A stretch of 21,503 bases of DNA from Peptococcaceae bacterium UBA6116 (GCA_002423425.1 DIWC01000053.1:76439-97941); one strand, 5' to 3'. Shown: positions 7,022 through 14,331, counted from the first letter of the stretch. The notes: generated by a model not told the origin, from the letters alone. Program-made: numbers and translations.

Positions 7022-7906
7022 ATGAAAGTAACGAAAGCCGTAATTCCTGCTGCCGGATTTGGTACAAGGTTTTTGCCGGCTACCAAGGCTATGCCTAAAG
7101 AAATGCTGCCTATTGTGGATAAACCTACAATCCAATACATAGTAGACGAGGCGATTGCCTCTGGAATAGAAGATATCCTGATTATTATCGGCAGAGGCAA
7201 GGAACCGATCGTCGATTACTATGACCGTTCCCCCGAATTAGAGGCTCATCTGAAAAAGAAAGGGCAACTTGATATTTTGGAAAAAATTAAGAACCTTTCT
7301 TATCTTGCCAATATTCATTATATCCGACAGAATGAACCCCTGGGCCTCGGTCATGCGATCTATTGTGCCAAATCATTTGTCGGTCAAGAACCGTTTGCTG
7401 TACTTCTGGGTGATGATATTATTAAATCAAAAGTTCCGGCGATCCGCCAGCTTATGGATATTGCGGCTCAGACTTCTTCCAGTGTGATCGGGATTCAGGA
7501 AGTTCCCGAGAGTGAAGTTAACAAATATGGGATTATTGATCCTATGGATAACAAAGGCAATGTCTGGAGGGTAAAAGACGTCGTCGAAAAACCAACAGCC
7601 GCCGAAGCTCCTTCAAGGTTGGCGATCATAGGCAGATATGTGATAAATCCTTCAATATTTCATTATCTGGAAGGAATAACAGCAGGGGCCGGAGGGGAAA
7701 TTCAGCTGACCGATGCGCTCAGTGCACAGTGCAGGATGGAACCTCTTTACGCCTGCCAGTTTGAAGGTAAACGTTATGATGCAGGTGACAAACTAGGCTT
7801 TCTTAAGGCAACCGTCGAATTTGCCTTGGAATCACCAAAGATTGGGGAAAAGTTTGCCAAGTATCTCGATCAACTTTATCTTCAAAGGAATAAAGACATT
7901 TCCTAA
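7022..7906 (+). CDS. galU: UTP--glucose-1-phosphate uridylyltransferase
   Basis: A full-length 294-residue GalU. It makes UDP-glucose from UTP and glucose-1-phosphate in the cytoplasm, for cell-envelope sugars. The nucleotidyltransferase signature AAGFGTRFLPATKAMPKEML is at residues 10-29, followed by IVDKPTIQYIVDEA. Later motifs include QNEPLGLGHAI, LLGDD and VVEKP, all typical of the family. ATG start with GGGGG upstream. It begins 66 bases after the exporter but is a common housekeeping gene, so I do not count it as part of the peptide pathway. Confidence 0.96.
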   Translation: MKVTKAVIPAAGFGTRFLPATKAMPKEMLPIVDKPTIQYIVDEAIASGIEDILIIIGRGKEPIVDYYDRSPELEAHLKKKGQLDILEKIKNLSYLANIHYIRQNEPLGLGHAIYCAKSFVGQEPFAVLLGDDIIKSKVPAIRQLMDIAAQTSSSVIGIQEVPESEVNKYGIIDPMDNKGNVWRVKDVVEKPTAAEAPSRLAIIGRYVINPSIFHYLEGITAGAGGEIQLTDALSAQCRMEPLYACQFEGKRYDAGDKLGFLKATVEFALESPKIGEKFAKYLDQLYLQRNKDIS

Positions 7907-8024
7907 AATTTTTTTTCAATAGTGTATCATTATAAAATATCCGTTAAGGCACGTATTTTACAGGCTAAGATGTTCTATAATAAATATTAGTATTTTAATA
8001 TCCGCCTAAAAGGAGGAGTAAAAC

Positions 8025-8202
8025 ATGTTGGTAGTTACTACCGAAAATATCAAAGGGTACAAAGTTACGGATGGTAAAGAATGCCCAAGCCATGGGAGCT
8101 AACGCCGTTGTCATGATGAGATTTGACTCCAGCGAAATTGGGCAGACGATGAGTGAAATTGTGGGTTATGGGACTGCTGTAGTTGTAGAGAAAGAAATTT
8201 AA
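8025..8202 (+). pseudogene. YbjQ-family (UPF0145) gene with internal deletion
   Basis: The start MLVVTTENIKGYKV matches the family N-terminus, and the later frame GANAVVMMRFDSSEIGQTMS up to VVVEKEI matches its C-terminus. The middle, about 50 residues, is missing and the two ends are in different frames: the first frame stops at 8100-8102. The join lies near 8065 (AAAGTTACGG). A strong site, AAGGAGGAG, still precedes the ATG. Intact relatives are about 105 residues and form pentamers of unknown function. This copy cannot make a complete protein. Confidence 0.82.
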
Positions 8203-8204
8203 GT

Positions 8205-8435
8205 ATGGAGATAGCGGTGTTATTTCAAATCTTAATTTTTGCTGGCTTGCTAATCATAGCATTACTGTCTTGGTTTATTTGGGACAAACGTTACCACAGG
8301 AACCATGGGGCAAACATTCCTCAAGGATATGTGGCTACAGATGAGATTTTCATTGACCCTATTAGCGGTAAAAAACTTAGAGTCTATTATAATTCTCAAA
8401 CCGGCGAACGATTTTATCATGAAGTTAAAGATTGA
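8205..8435 (+). CDS. Small single-pass membrane protein, unknown
   Basis: A 76-residue protein. One membrane segment at about residues 4-25 (VLFQILIFAGLLIIALLSWF) is followed by a basic turn and a soluble tail with DEIFIDPISGKKLRVYY and GERFYHEVKD. I do not recognise the family. It starts two bases after the end of the YbjQ-like pseudogene and ends eight bases before the DUF362 gene, suggesting one transcript. The ribosome binding site is weak, so translation may once have been coupled to the upstream gene. Confidence 0.65.
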   Translation: MEIAVLFQILIFAGLLIIALLSWFIWDKRYHRNHGANIPQGYVATDEIFIDPISGKKLRVYYNSQTGERFYHEVKD

Positions 8436-8442
8436 GGTTGCC

Positions 8443-9603
8443 ATGCCAAAAGTTGTTCTGGTTAACTGTGAAAGCTACGATTATGATCAAGTAAAGGGTT
8501 CTGTACAAAAAGGAATTAATCTTTTGGGAGGACCTTCAGCTTTTGCGAAACCGGGTGAAAAAATCCTCCTGAAACCAAACTGGGTTGTAGCTGTCCCTCC
8601 CGAAAAATGCGTTACCACTCATCCGGCAGTATTTAGGGCAGTTTGTGAAGTATTCAATGACACCGGTGTCAACCTTACTTACGGTGATTCTCCTTCGTAT
8701 CAGTCTCCGGAGGTTGCCGCTCAAAAAACCGGTTTTGCTGAGGTAGCTGCCAAATTGGGAATACCTATGGCAGATTTTCGTAATGGGAAAGAAATATTTT
8801 TTCAGGAAGCATTACAAAATAAGAAATTTACTATTGCCAATGGCGTACTGGAATGTGACGGACTGATCAGCCTTCCAAAATTGAAGACTCATGGTTTTTT
8901 GAAACTTACCGGTTCGGTTAAAAACCAGTTCGGCTGTGTTCCGGGATTATTAAAAGGCGAGTTTCATGCCAAGCTGCCTAATCCGGCTGATTTTGCCAAA
9001 ATGCTCGTGGACTTAAACAGTTTTATCAAACCGCGGCTCTACATCATGGACGGTATTATAGCTATGGAAGGGAACGGTCCGATGAGCGGCGATCCCAGAA
9101 AAATGAATGTTCTTCTTTTTTCAGCAGATCCGATCGCCCTGGATGCGACCGTATGCCGGATAATCAATGTCAACCCCGAGTTTTCCTATACAATAACATA
9201 TGGTAAGGAAGCCGGGCTTGGTACGTATCAGGAAAATGAAATTGAGCTGCTGGGAGAATCAATAAAAACTTTTCAAGCACCGGACTTTAAGGTAAATCGG
9301 GATTTGCAAAAGAATTTCAGTGGGCGGGGAAAGGTAGCACGATTAATAAACAATGCAATCGTTTCCAAACCCAATATTTCAAAGAACAAATGTTTAAAAT
9401 GCGGGGTCTGCGTAAACATGTGCCCCGTAAATCCAAAGGCTGTCGACTGGCATAATAAAAGTGATAAAAGCAACCCGCCTTCCTATAAGTATAATCTCTG
9501 CATACGATGTTACTGCTGCCAGGAAGTTTGTCCTGAAGGGGCTATAGAATTAAAGAAACCATTTATTAGGAAATTATTTAGTAAACATAAATGGAATGGA
9601 TAG
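8443..9603 (+). CDS. DUF362 protein with two 4Fe-4S clusters
   Basis: A 386-residue protein from ATG 8443 (MPKVVLVNCESYDYDQV). The DUF362 part covers about residues 1-290 and includes LLKPNWV, HPAVFRAV, GDSP, LPKLKTHGF and GSVKNQFGC. The C-terminus is a two-cluster ferredoxin: CLKCGVCVNMCPVNP and CIRCYCCQEVCPEGA. DUF362 iron-sulfur proteins are common in anaerobes and their reaction is not established. The open frame extends upstream to 8305, but those codons overlap the preceding gene and add no family sequence. GAGG precedes the chosen start; an alternative ATG is at 8419. Confidence 0.88.
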   Translation: MPKVVLVNCESYDYDQVKGSVQKGINLLGGPSAFAKPGEKILLKPNWVVAVPPEKCVTTHPAVFRAVCEVFNDTGVNLTYGDSPSYQSPEVAAQKTGFAEVAAKLGIPMADFRNGKEIFFQEALQNKKFTIANGVLECDGLISLPKLKTHGFLKLTGSVKNQFGCVPGLLKGEFHAKLPNPADFAKMLVDLNSFIKPRLYIMDGIIAMEGNGPMSGDPRKMNVLLFSADPIALDATVCRIINVNPEFSYTITYGKEAGLGTYQENEIELLGESIKTFQAPDFKVNRDLQKNFSGRGKVARLINNAIVSKPNISKNKCLKCGVCVNMCPVNPKAVDWHNKSDKSNPPSYKYNLCIRCYCCQEVCPEGAIELKKPFIRKLFSKHKWNG

Positions 9604-9840
9604 TCTTTTTGCGGCAGCGATCCGCTTACAGGTTTTTCAAATCATAATTCAATGAATTTGTTGGCAATATCCTTGTATATCTCTGTTTCTACTATATTGT
9701 CATAGCGAAAAGTTAAATAATAGTTTTAAGTTATTATGGAGATTATCTATTCAGCTGGCAGGACAAACCTTTAATAAAGTCGAAAATAGAGTGTACCTTC
9801 TTTGGGTAAATTAATAACTCAATCATACAAGGAGATTATT

Positions 9841-11298
9841 ATGGAACAGGTAAGAGTACGCTTTGCACCCAGCCCTACCGGCTATTTGCACATTGGTGGA
9901 GCGAGAACAGCTTTATATAATTGGCTTTTTGTTAGACAAAATAATGGCCGATTAGTTCTTCGCATCGAAGATACAGATAGTGAAAGACTTAAAGAAGATT
10001 CGGTTGAACAAATCCTGGGTAGCCTCAAATGGTTAGGTATTGATTGGGATGAAGGGCCAACCTTTCAATCGCAAAGACAAGATCTCTATGCGGCTGCTGC
10101 TGAAACCTTAATCCAAAGTGGAAAAGCTTATTATTGCTTTTGTACAGAGGAAGAACTTGAAATGGAGCGTGAGAAACAGCGCCAAGAAGGGATAACCGTT
10201 GGCTATAGTGGGAAGTGCCGCAATTTACCGGCCGATGAAGTTCGGAAGCGACTGCAGCAAGGTTTAAAACCGGTTATGCGCCTAATGTTGCCAGATTCCG
10301 GTCAAATTATCGTCAAGGATATCATACGGGGGACTGTCAGCTTTAAATTTGACCAGTTTGATGATTTGATCATCATGAAATCAAATGGGTTGCCGGCTTA
10401 CAATTTTGCTTGTGTGGTTGATGATCATGCGATGCAGATTAGCCATGTTATCAGGGCTGAAGAACACTTGTCGAATACACCTAAACAGCAGTTTATTTAT
10501 GAGGCATTGGGATATGAAGTCCCAAAATTTGCCCACCTGTCTATGATTCTGGCCCCGGATCGCAGTAAACTGAGCAAACGGCACGGGGCAACATCTATTA
10601 GTGAATTTCAAGATCTGGGCTGCCTTCCGGAAGCAATCATTAATTATTTAACACTTCTTGGCTGGTCTCCTCCGGAAGAACAAAGCGAGATCATGTCACC
10701 GGAGCAGACAATATGCTCTTTTTCTCTGGAGAAAGTTTCGAAAACGGCGGCGGTATACGATATTCAAAAACTTATTTGGCTTAATGGTCAATACATAACG
10801 AAGTATGACTTGGAGAAGCTTACTTCTTGTGCTATACCGTTTCTTATCCGGGAGGGTATTATATCCAGTCTCGAAGCTGAACAAAACCATTATTATATCT
10901 TGCCGGTTATTAATCTAGTTAGGGAAAGAGTACGCACCTTACAAGAACTTGGCGAAGCTTGCCGTTATTTTTTCCGAGATATAACCGACTATGAGGAAAA
11001 GGGCAAAGAAAAATATTTTAGGCAAAAAGATGCGGAGACTTTGCTCTCTAAAGGCAAAGAGTGCTTGGCTAAGGTTGAGAACTTCAGTGTGGAAAACACG
11101 GAGCTGGCCTATCGCGATTTAATGGAAGAATTAAAGATTAAAGGCGGTCTGATTATTCATCCAACCAGGCTGGCGCTAACGGGACGTACTTCCAGCCCTG
11201 GTTTATTTGATGTTATGGCCTTATTGGGCAAGGAAAAATGCCTGGAACGCCTGGAAAAGGCAATTAAGTTCATTAAAGCTGAGCAAGACATGTTATAA
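9841..11298 (+). CDS. gltX: Glutamyl-tRNA synthetase
   Basis: A 485-residue class I synthetase that charges tRNA-Glu with glutamate. HIGH-type motif in PSPTGYLHIGGARTA at the N-terminus, and the KMSKS equivalent DRSKLSKRHGA near residue 244. A zinc-type cysteine cluster is partly kept (YCFC, with GKCR later). The ATG at 9841 has AAGGAG eight bases upstream. The frame is open further 5' to 9802, but the protein family begins at MEQVRVRFAPS. No T-box leader is visible upstream. A tRNA-Glu gene lies about 110 bases downstream, so enzyme and substrate tRNA are neighbours. Confidence 0.97.
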   Translation: MEQVRVRFAPSPTGYLHIGGARTALYNWLFVRQNNGRLVLRIEDTDSERLKEDSVEQILGSLKWLGIDWDEGPTFQSQRQDLYAAAAETLIQSGKAYYCFCTEEELEMEREKQRQEGITVGYSGKCRNLPADEVRKRLQQGLKPVMRLMLPDSGQIIVKDIIRGTVSFKFDQFDDLIIMKSNGLPAYNFACVVDDHAMQISHVIRAEEHLSNTPKQQFIYEALGYEVPKFAHLSMILAPDRSKLSKRHGATSISEFQDLGCLPEAIINYLTLLGWSPPEEQSEIMSPEQTICSFSLEKVSKTAAVYDIQKLIWLNGQYITKYDLEKLTSCAIPFLIREGIISSLEAEQNHYYILPVINLVRERVRTLQELGEACRYFFRDITDYEEKGKEKYFRQKDAETLLSKGKECLAKVENFSVENTELAYRDLMEELKIKGGLIIHPTRLALTGRTSSPGLFDVMALLGKEKCLERLEKAIKFIKAEQDML

Positions 11299-11300
11299 TT

Positions 11301-11364
11301 AATAAGCGATTTAATAAGCGATTTAAAACCTCATTCAATAAGCGATTTAACAATAAGCGATTTA
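11301..11364 (+). repeat. Four direct copies of a 13-bp repeat
   Basis: AATAAGCGATTTA occurs at 11301-11313, 11313-11325, 11337-11349 and 11352-11364, with identical copies. The first two share one base; gaps between the others are 11 and 2 bases. It fills the space between gltX and the tRNA. Copy spacing is irregular, so it is not a CRISPR array. It may be slipped-strand expansion or a protein-binding array. Confidence 0.85.
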
Positions 11365-11407
11365 AGACTTGTATTTTTGAAACCATTTCTATATAATTAT
11401 TTGTTGT

Positions 11408-11483
11408 GGCCCCATGGTCAAGAGGCCTAAGACGCCGCCCTCTCACGGCGGAAACAGGGGTCCGAATCCCCTTGGGGCTACCA
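11408..11483 (+). tRNA. tRNA-Glu (CTC)
   Basis: A 76-base cloverleaf with encoded CCA. The acceptor stem GGCCCCA pairs with TGGGGCT (first pair is G-T). The anticodon stem GCCGC / GCGGC encloses the loop with anticodon CTC, which reads GAG. The T arm is GGGG-TCCGAAT-CCCC. The D arm holds GGTCAAGAGGCC. Confidence 0.93.
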
Positions 11484-11519
11484 TAAAATCACTCAGTAAT
11501 TGATACAATAATAAAATTC

Positions 11520-11546
11520 AGCATCGTTCAAAGACGGTGCTTTTTT
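11520..11546 (+). terminator. Rho-independent terminator after tRNA-Glu
   Basis: AGCATCGT pairs with ACGGTGCT (8 bp, one G-T pair) around a short loop, followed by six T. It closes the gltX/tRNA transcript. Confidence 0.85.
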
Positions 11547-11621
11547 CGTTTTCTGCTCCCTATCGTTAATAGATGCATTCCCCTCGGGTGAAATTTCTAC
11601 CTTTCGTTATACATGCGTATA

Positions 11622-11655
11622 ATATAACATATTGACTATCTTCGATATGTTATAT
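11622..11655. promoter_or_regulatory. Inverted-repeat operator before the hydrogenase-like gene
   Basis: ATATAACATAT (11622-11632), 12 bases, then ATATGTTATAT (11645-11655): a perfect 11-bp inverted repeat. A possible -35 TTGACT (11632-11637) lies in the spacer and a possible -10 TATAAA (11653-11658) overlaps the right arm, with a short 15-base gap. The left arm, extended to ATAATATAACATAT, recurs before the arsR-like gene with ATATG at the same 12-base distance. This suggests one repressor binds both. Confidence 0.65.
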
Positions 11656-11703
11656 AAACTATAGATAATATCTATATCATCCCAGTAATATAGAGGAGTA
11701 GAA

Positions 11704-12432
11704 GTGAAAGAGATTCTTAATCTGAATGTAAAAGGGACAATATTAATAGCCTCCATTGCGCCATCTTTTCCGGCTTATTTTGACTGCCATCCTTTTCAGC
11801 TTGTCACGGCATTAAAACGGGTGGGATTCGATTACGTAGAAGAAACTGCTGTGGTACTACCCGATATCGTTAAAAAAAGAAAAGAAATATGTTTGAAATA
11901 TAAACGTCCGATGCTTGGGGAATCTTGCCCCAAAGTTATTGAGTTGATCAAAACTGATTATCCGCATTTGATAGAAAACATAGCCCCCATCCCATCTCCT
12001 ATGGAGTTACACGGAAAATTATTGCATGAAAAGTATGGGGTAAATTCAGAGACGGTATTCATATCTCCATGTCTCCATAAAAAAGTAGAAAATGCAATTA
12101 AGAATGTTTTCGATCATGTATTTACTTTTTTAGAAATTGAAGAATTAATCCTCCAAAGAATAAGAAAACCCCTTAATGAACTGGAATTGACGGAATTTGA
12201 CCAATCCGCCTCTTATCTGGACAGACATGCGGTATTAATTACTCCTTATCACGGTATCGGCGATTGCAGGAATTTTTTAAATCATTTTAACGCCAATGGG
12301 GAACCCGGATTTACTGAATTGTTATTTTGTGAAGGAGGCTGTGCCAGAACCGCTTTAAAGAGTAGTAGTATAGACAATACGATAAGCGCAAGTGAAAAAA
12401 TATATATGGCCTGGGAAGAGAAAAATCCATAG
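11704..12432 (+). CDS. Short FeFe-hydrogenase-like protein
   Basis: A 242-residue protein resembling the catalytic (large subunit C-terminal) domain of iron-only hydrogenases, without the usual N-terminal ferredoxin domains. Matching blocks: ASIAPSFPAYF, then GESCPKVIELIKTDYPHLI with PIPSPMELHG, then FISPCLHKK, then LLFCEGGCARTA. Four cysteines (75, 123, 209, 213) match the ligands that hold the H-cluster cubane. The second Cys of the usual TSCCP motif, used for proton transfer, is absent, as is the GGG that follows the last ligand. I therefore doubt hydrogen turnover; a redox or sensor role is more likely. GTG start with GAGGAG upstream. First gene of the unit behind the inverted-repeat operator. 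Confidence 0.72.
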   Translation: MKEILNLNVKGTILIASIAPSFPAYFDCHPFQLVTALKRVGFDYVEETAVVLPDIVKKRKEICLKYKRPMLGESCPKVIELIKTDYPHLIENIAPIPSPMELHGKLLHEKYGVNSETVFISPCLHKKVENAIKNVFDHVFTFLEIEELILQRIRKPLNELELTEFDQSASYLDRHAVLITPYHGIGDCRNFLNHFNANGEPGFTELLFCEGGCARTALKSSSIDNTISASEKIYMAWEEKNP

Positions 12433-12519
12433 AGTCAACTCATAAATATCAGAAAGTACCAATTTATTACACTGGAGGAATTAAATCTAAAAAGAATCAA
12501 TATAGAAGGAGTGGTCTTC

Positions 12520-12765
12520 GTGGGATTTTCAATTATTTTATATGACCGTATACAGAAACCGCCTAGAGTAGAATTAGACATTATACCGGAAAACTTTTCT
12601 GAGTTATTTAAAAAACTGAATTTATTATTCCCTACTCGCGCCTATTGTGAAGCAATGACCAGTGGCAAATATATAGTTTTTCATAATGGGAAAATAGCTT
12701 CCTTGACAAACAAAATTAAACTTGATGACAAAATAATGATCTTGGAGGTTATAGGGGGAGGCTAA
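12520..12765 (+). CDS. ThiS/MoaD-like sulfur carrier protein
   Basis: An 81-residue beta-grasp protein ending VIGGG, the C-terminal glycines that are adenylated and thiolated in ThiS, MoaD and related sulfur carriers. The C-terminal block KLDDKIMILEVIGGG is typical. GTG at 12520 is chosen because AAGGAG lies eight bases before it; an in-frame GTG at 12511 overlaps that site. It is followed by an activating enzyme at 13027, its expected partner. Whether it feeds thiamine, molybdopterin/tungstopterin or another product cannot be told. The N-terminal part is divergent. Confidence 0.75.
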   Translation: MGFSIILYDRIQKPPRVELDIIPENFSELFKKLNLLFPTRAYCEAMTSGKYIVFHNGKIASLTNKIKLDDKIMILEVIGGG

Positions 12766-12833
12766 TATTTTTTTTATCTGACGTACGGTCAAGGATGAAG
12801 GCAATGAGTATGAAGAAAAGGATAAAGATTAAT

Positions 12834-12860
12834 CGGGGGGGCTAGAGTCCTCCGTTTTTT
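12834..12860 (+). terminator. Terminator after the sulfur carrier gene
   Basis: CGGGGG pairs with CCTCCG (one G-T pair) around a loop of about eight bases, followed by six T. It sits between the sulfur carrier gene and the desulfurase remnant. Confidence 0.65.
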
Positions 12861-12911
12861 ATAAAATGTGGTTTGGGATAAAATCAATCTAACCCCAAGA
12901 TAAAGGAACAA

Positions 12912-13002
12912 TATGCATTAGTTTGGTTATTTTAATACGAAAAAAGACATTGACAGTATTTTAACTGCTTTGGCATGTATAGCAGGAGAAAAAATGTTGT
13001 GA
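12912..13002 (+). pseudogene. Remnant C-terminus of a cysteine desulfurase
   Basis: From 12922 the frame reads FGYFNTKKDIDSILTALACI and ends EKML at a TGA. This matches the C-terminal strand and helix of class V aminotransferase-type cysteine desulfurases (ISFGYFNT...DID.LL.AL). ATT AGT before it would supply the expected IS if one T had been lost. No start or catalytic region is present. A desulfurase would be the natural sulfur donor for the neighbouring carrier and activating enzyme, so the fragment probably marks a lost gene of this operon. Confidence 0.6.
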
Positions 13003-13026
13003 GTTTTGATGGGTGGGTGGATGCAA

Positions 13027-13803
13027 ATGGCTTTTTCAGAGAGATATTCCCGACAAATTGTCTTTAAAGAAATAGGAGAAGAAGGACAGGAAAAGTTAAG
13101 GAATTCCAAAGTTGTTGTGATTGGCATGGGAGCTTTGGGAACCGTGATAGCCAATAACCTCTGCAGAGCAGGAGTTGGGCACCTGCGTCTGGTTGACCGG
13201 GATCTTGTGGAAATAAGCAACTTGCAGAGACAGACTATTTATAACGAGCGGGACGTCCGGCATAATTTGCCTAAAGCTGTTGCTGCCGTCCAACATCTGC
13301 AAAAAGTTAACTCCGAAATAACGCTAGAACCCGTCGTTAACGACGTCAATTCAGGGAACATGGAAAAGTTAATGGAGGGTATGGATCTGGTTTTGGACGG
13401 AACAGATAATCTGGAAACCCGTTTTCTAATCAATGATGCCTGCCATAAGCATAATCTTCCCTGGATTTACGGCGGAGCGCTTATGAGCAGCGGGATGACG
13501 ATGAATATTATTCCTGGAGAAACGCCTTGTATACGCTGCATTAGTCCTGACCTCCCCGGGCCGGGATCCTATCCGACCTGCAGTACGGCGGGGGTCCTCG
13601 GGATGATCACCGGGATTATAGCTTCGCTGGAGTCGGCTGAAGCAATGAAAATATTAATAGGCAGCCCAAAAGTCAGCAAGAGTCTTTGTATGGTTGATGT
13701 TTGGGAAAACAATATTTACTATCTGGAAGTTAAAAAGTCGCCGGAATGTCCTACATGTGGTCAGGGTCATTATGACTTTTTAAATAAGAACAAGGGATCC
13801 TAG
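13027..13803 (+). CDS. thiF: ThiF/MoeB-like E1 enzyme, C-terminally shortened
   Basis: A 258-residue E1-type adenylating enzyme that activates the C-terminal glycine of a sulfur carrier. Nucleotide site VVVIGMGALGTV (about 29-40), DRDLVEISNLQRQ (57-69), presumed catalytic Cys185 in YPTCSTAGVLG, and zinc pairs CIRC (168-171) and CPTC (241-244). ATG 13027 gives the family start MAFSERYSRQ; in-frame starts at 13021, 13009 and TTG 13006 are also open. The core is intact, but the long C-terminal extension seen in some relatives is missing and its last part survives out of frame at 13815. It may still work, as MoeB-type proteins of this length do. Confidence 0.85.
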   Translation: MAFSERYSRQIVFKEIGEEGQEKLRNSKVVVIGMGALGTVIANNLCRAGVGHLRLVDRDLVEISNLQRQTIYNERDVRHNLPKAVAAVQHLQKVNSEITLEPVVNDVNSGNMEKLMEGMDLVLDGTDNLETRFLINDACHKHNLPWIYGGALMSSGMTMNIIPGETPCIRCISPDLPGPGSYPTCSTAGVLGMITGIIASLESAEAMKILIGSPKVSKSLCMVDVWENNIYYLEVKKSPECPTCGQGHYDFLNKNKGS

Positions 13804-13814
13804 CAGTAAACAAT

Positions 13815-13913
13815 TTGGAAATTACTTTATTTAAGGACGGCAGGGCTCTTATCAAAAATGTTAAAGACGAGAACGCAGCCAAATCAGTTTATTCCAAATA
13901 CATTGGCTTGTAG
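13815..13913 (+). pseudogene. Detached fragment of the ThiF C-terminal extension
   Basis: In a different frame from the ThiF gene, the DNA encodes LEITLFKDGRALIKNV then DENAAKSVYSKYIGL and a stop. This matches the end of long ThiF-type proteins (LTVFxDGRAIVKGT...ARSLYARYIG). The middle of the extension has been deleted and the frame shifted. It shows the upstream gene was once longer. Confidence 0.6.
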
Positions 13914-13930
13914 TATTTTATTGCTGGATA

Positions 13931-13958
13931 TTGACAAAACCGATAAGTAGTACATAAT
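13931..13958 (+). promoter_or_regulatory. Promoter of the arsR-like gene
   Basis: TTGACA (13931-13936), a perfect -35, and CATAAT (13953-13958) with a 16-base gap. The -10 overlaps the repeated operator element that follows, so a bound repressor would block it: the usual autoregulation of ArsR genes. Confidence 0.65.
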
Positions 13959-13984
13959 ATAACATATCGATGTAAATAGATATG
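13957..13984. promoter_or_regulatory. Probable ArsR operator, second copy of the element
   Basis: ATATAACATAT (13957-13967), 12 bases, then ATATG (13980-13984), the same arrangement as the operator at 11622. Left of it the match extends to 14 bases (ATAATATAACATAT). The right arm is degenerate beyond ATATG and runs into the ribosome binding site GAGGTGA. Confidence 0.6.
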
Positions 13985-13995
13985 AGGTGAAATAA

Positions 13996-14331
13996 TTGGA
14001 AAACATATATGAGAAAAATGCAAAGGTATTTAAAGCATTTTGCGATCCAAATCGATTAATGATCATTGAAATGCTGCAAAGTGGTGAGAAATGTGCTTGC
14101 AAAATATTGGAGGATCTTAATATCGTGCAATCAACCTTGTCACATCATATGAAAATATTATGTGAATCAGGGCTTGTTGGTAGTCATCACGCCGGAAAAT
14201 GGACGCACTACTCACTAAATAAAGAAGGCTGTGAAAAAGCAAAGAATCTATTAACTGAAATTACAACACTAAATAAAAAGTGTGAGAATAAAAAAGGCTG
14301 GGTTACACCTGATGAAAATGGGAATGCATGA
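13996..14331 (+). CDS. arsR: ArsR/SmtB-family metalloregulator
   Basis: A 111-residue winged-helix repressor. KVFKAFCDPNRLMIIEML leads into the Cys pair EKCACKIL (Cys33 and Cys35), at the place where ArsR proteins hold the metalloid-binding CxC. The recognition helix is IVQSTLSHHMKIL and the wing includes HHAGKWTHYSL. It should release DNA on binding arsenite or a similar ion. TTG start behind GAGGTGA. It probably controls its own operon and, from the shared operator, the operon at 11704. The basic, Lys-rich C-terminal tail is longer than in minimal members. Confidence 0.88.
   Translation: MENIYEKNAKVFKAFCDPNRLMIIEMLQSGEKCACKILEDLNIVQSTLSHHMKILCESGLVGSHHAGKWTHYSLNKEGCEKAKNLLTEITTLNKKCENKKGWVTPDENGNA

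Noticed and set aside
7022..7906. galU as part of the peptide pathway
   Set aside because: It is a housekeeping enzyme, and no glycosyltransferase is present in the cluster.
9604..9840. T-box riboswitch or other leader before gltX, and a terminator after the DUF362 gene
   Set aside because: No T-box GGTGG-type motif or specifier loop is visible. The only hairpin (GCGG/CCGC near 9612) is 4 bp and not followed closely by a T run.
11301..11364. CRISPR-like repeat array
   Set aside because: Units are only 13 bp, gaps are -1 to 11 bases with no spacers, and no cas genes are near.
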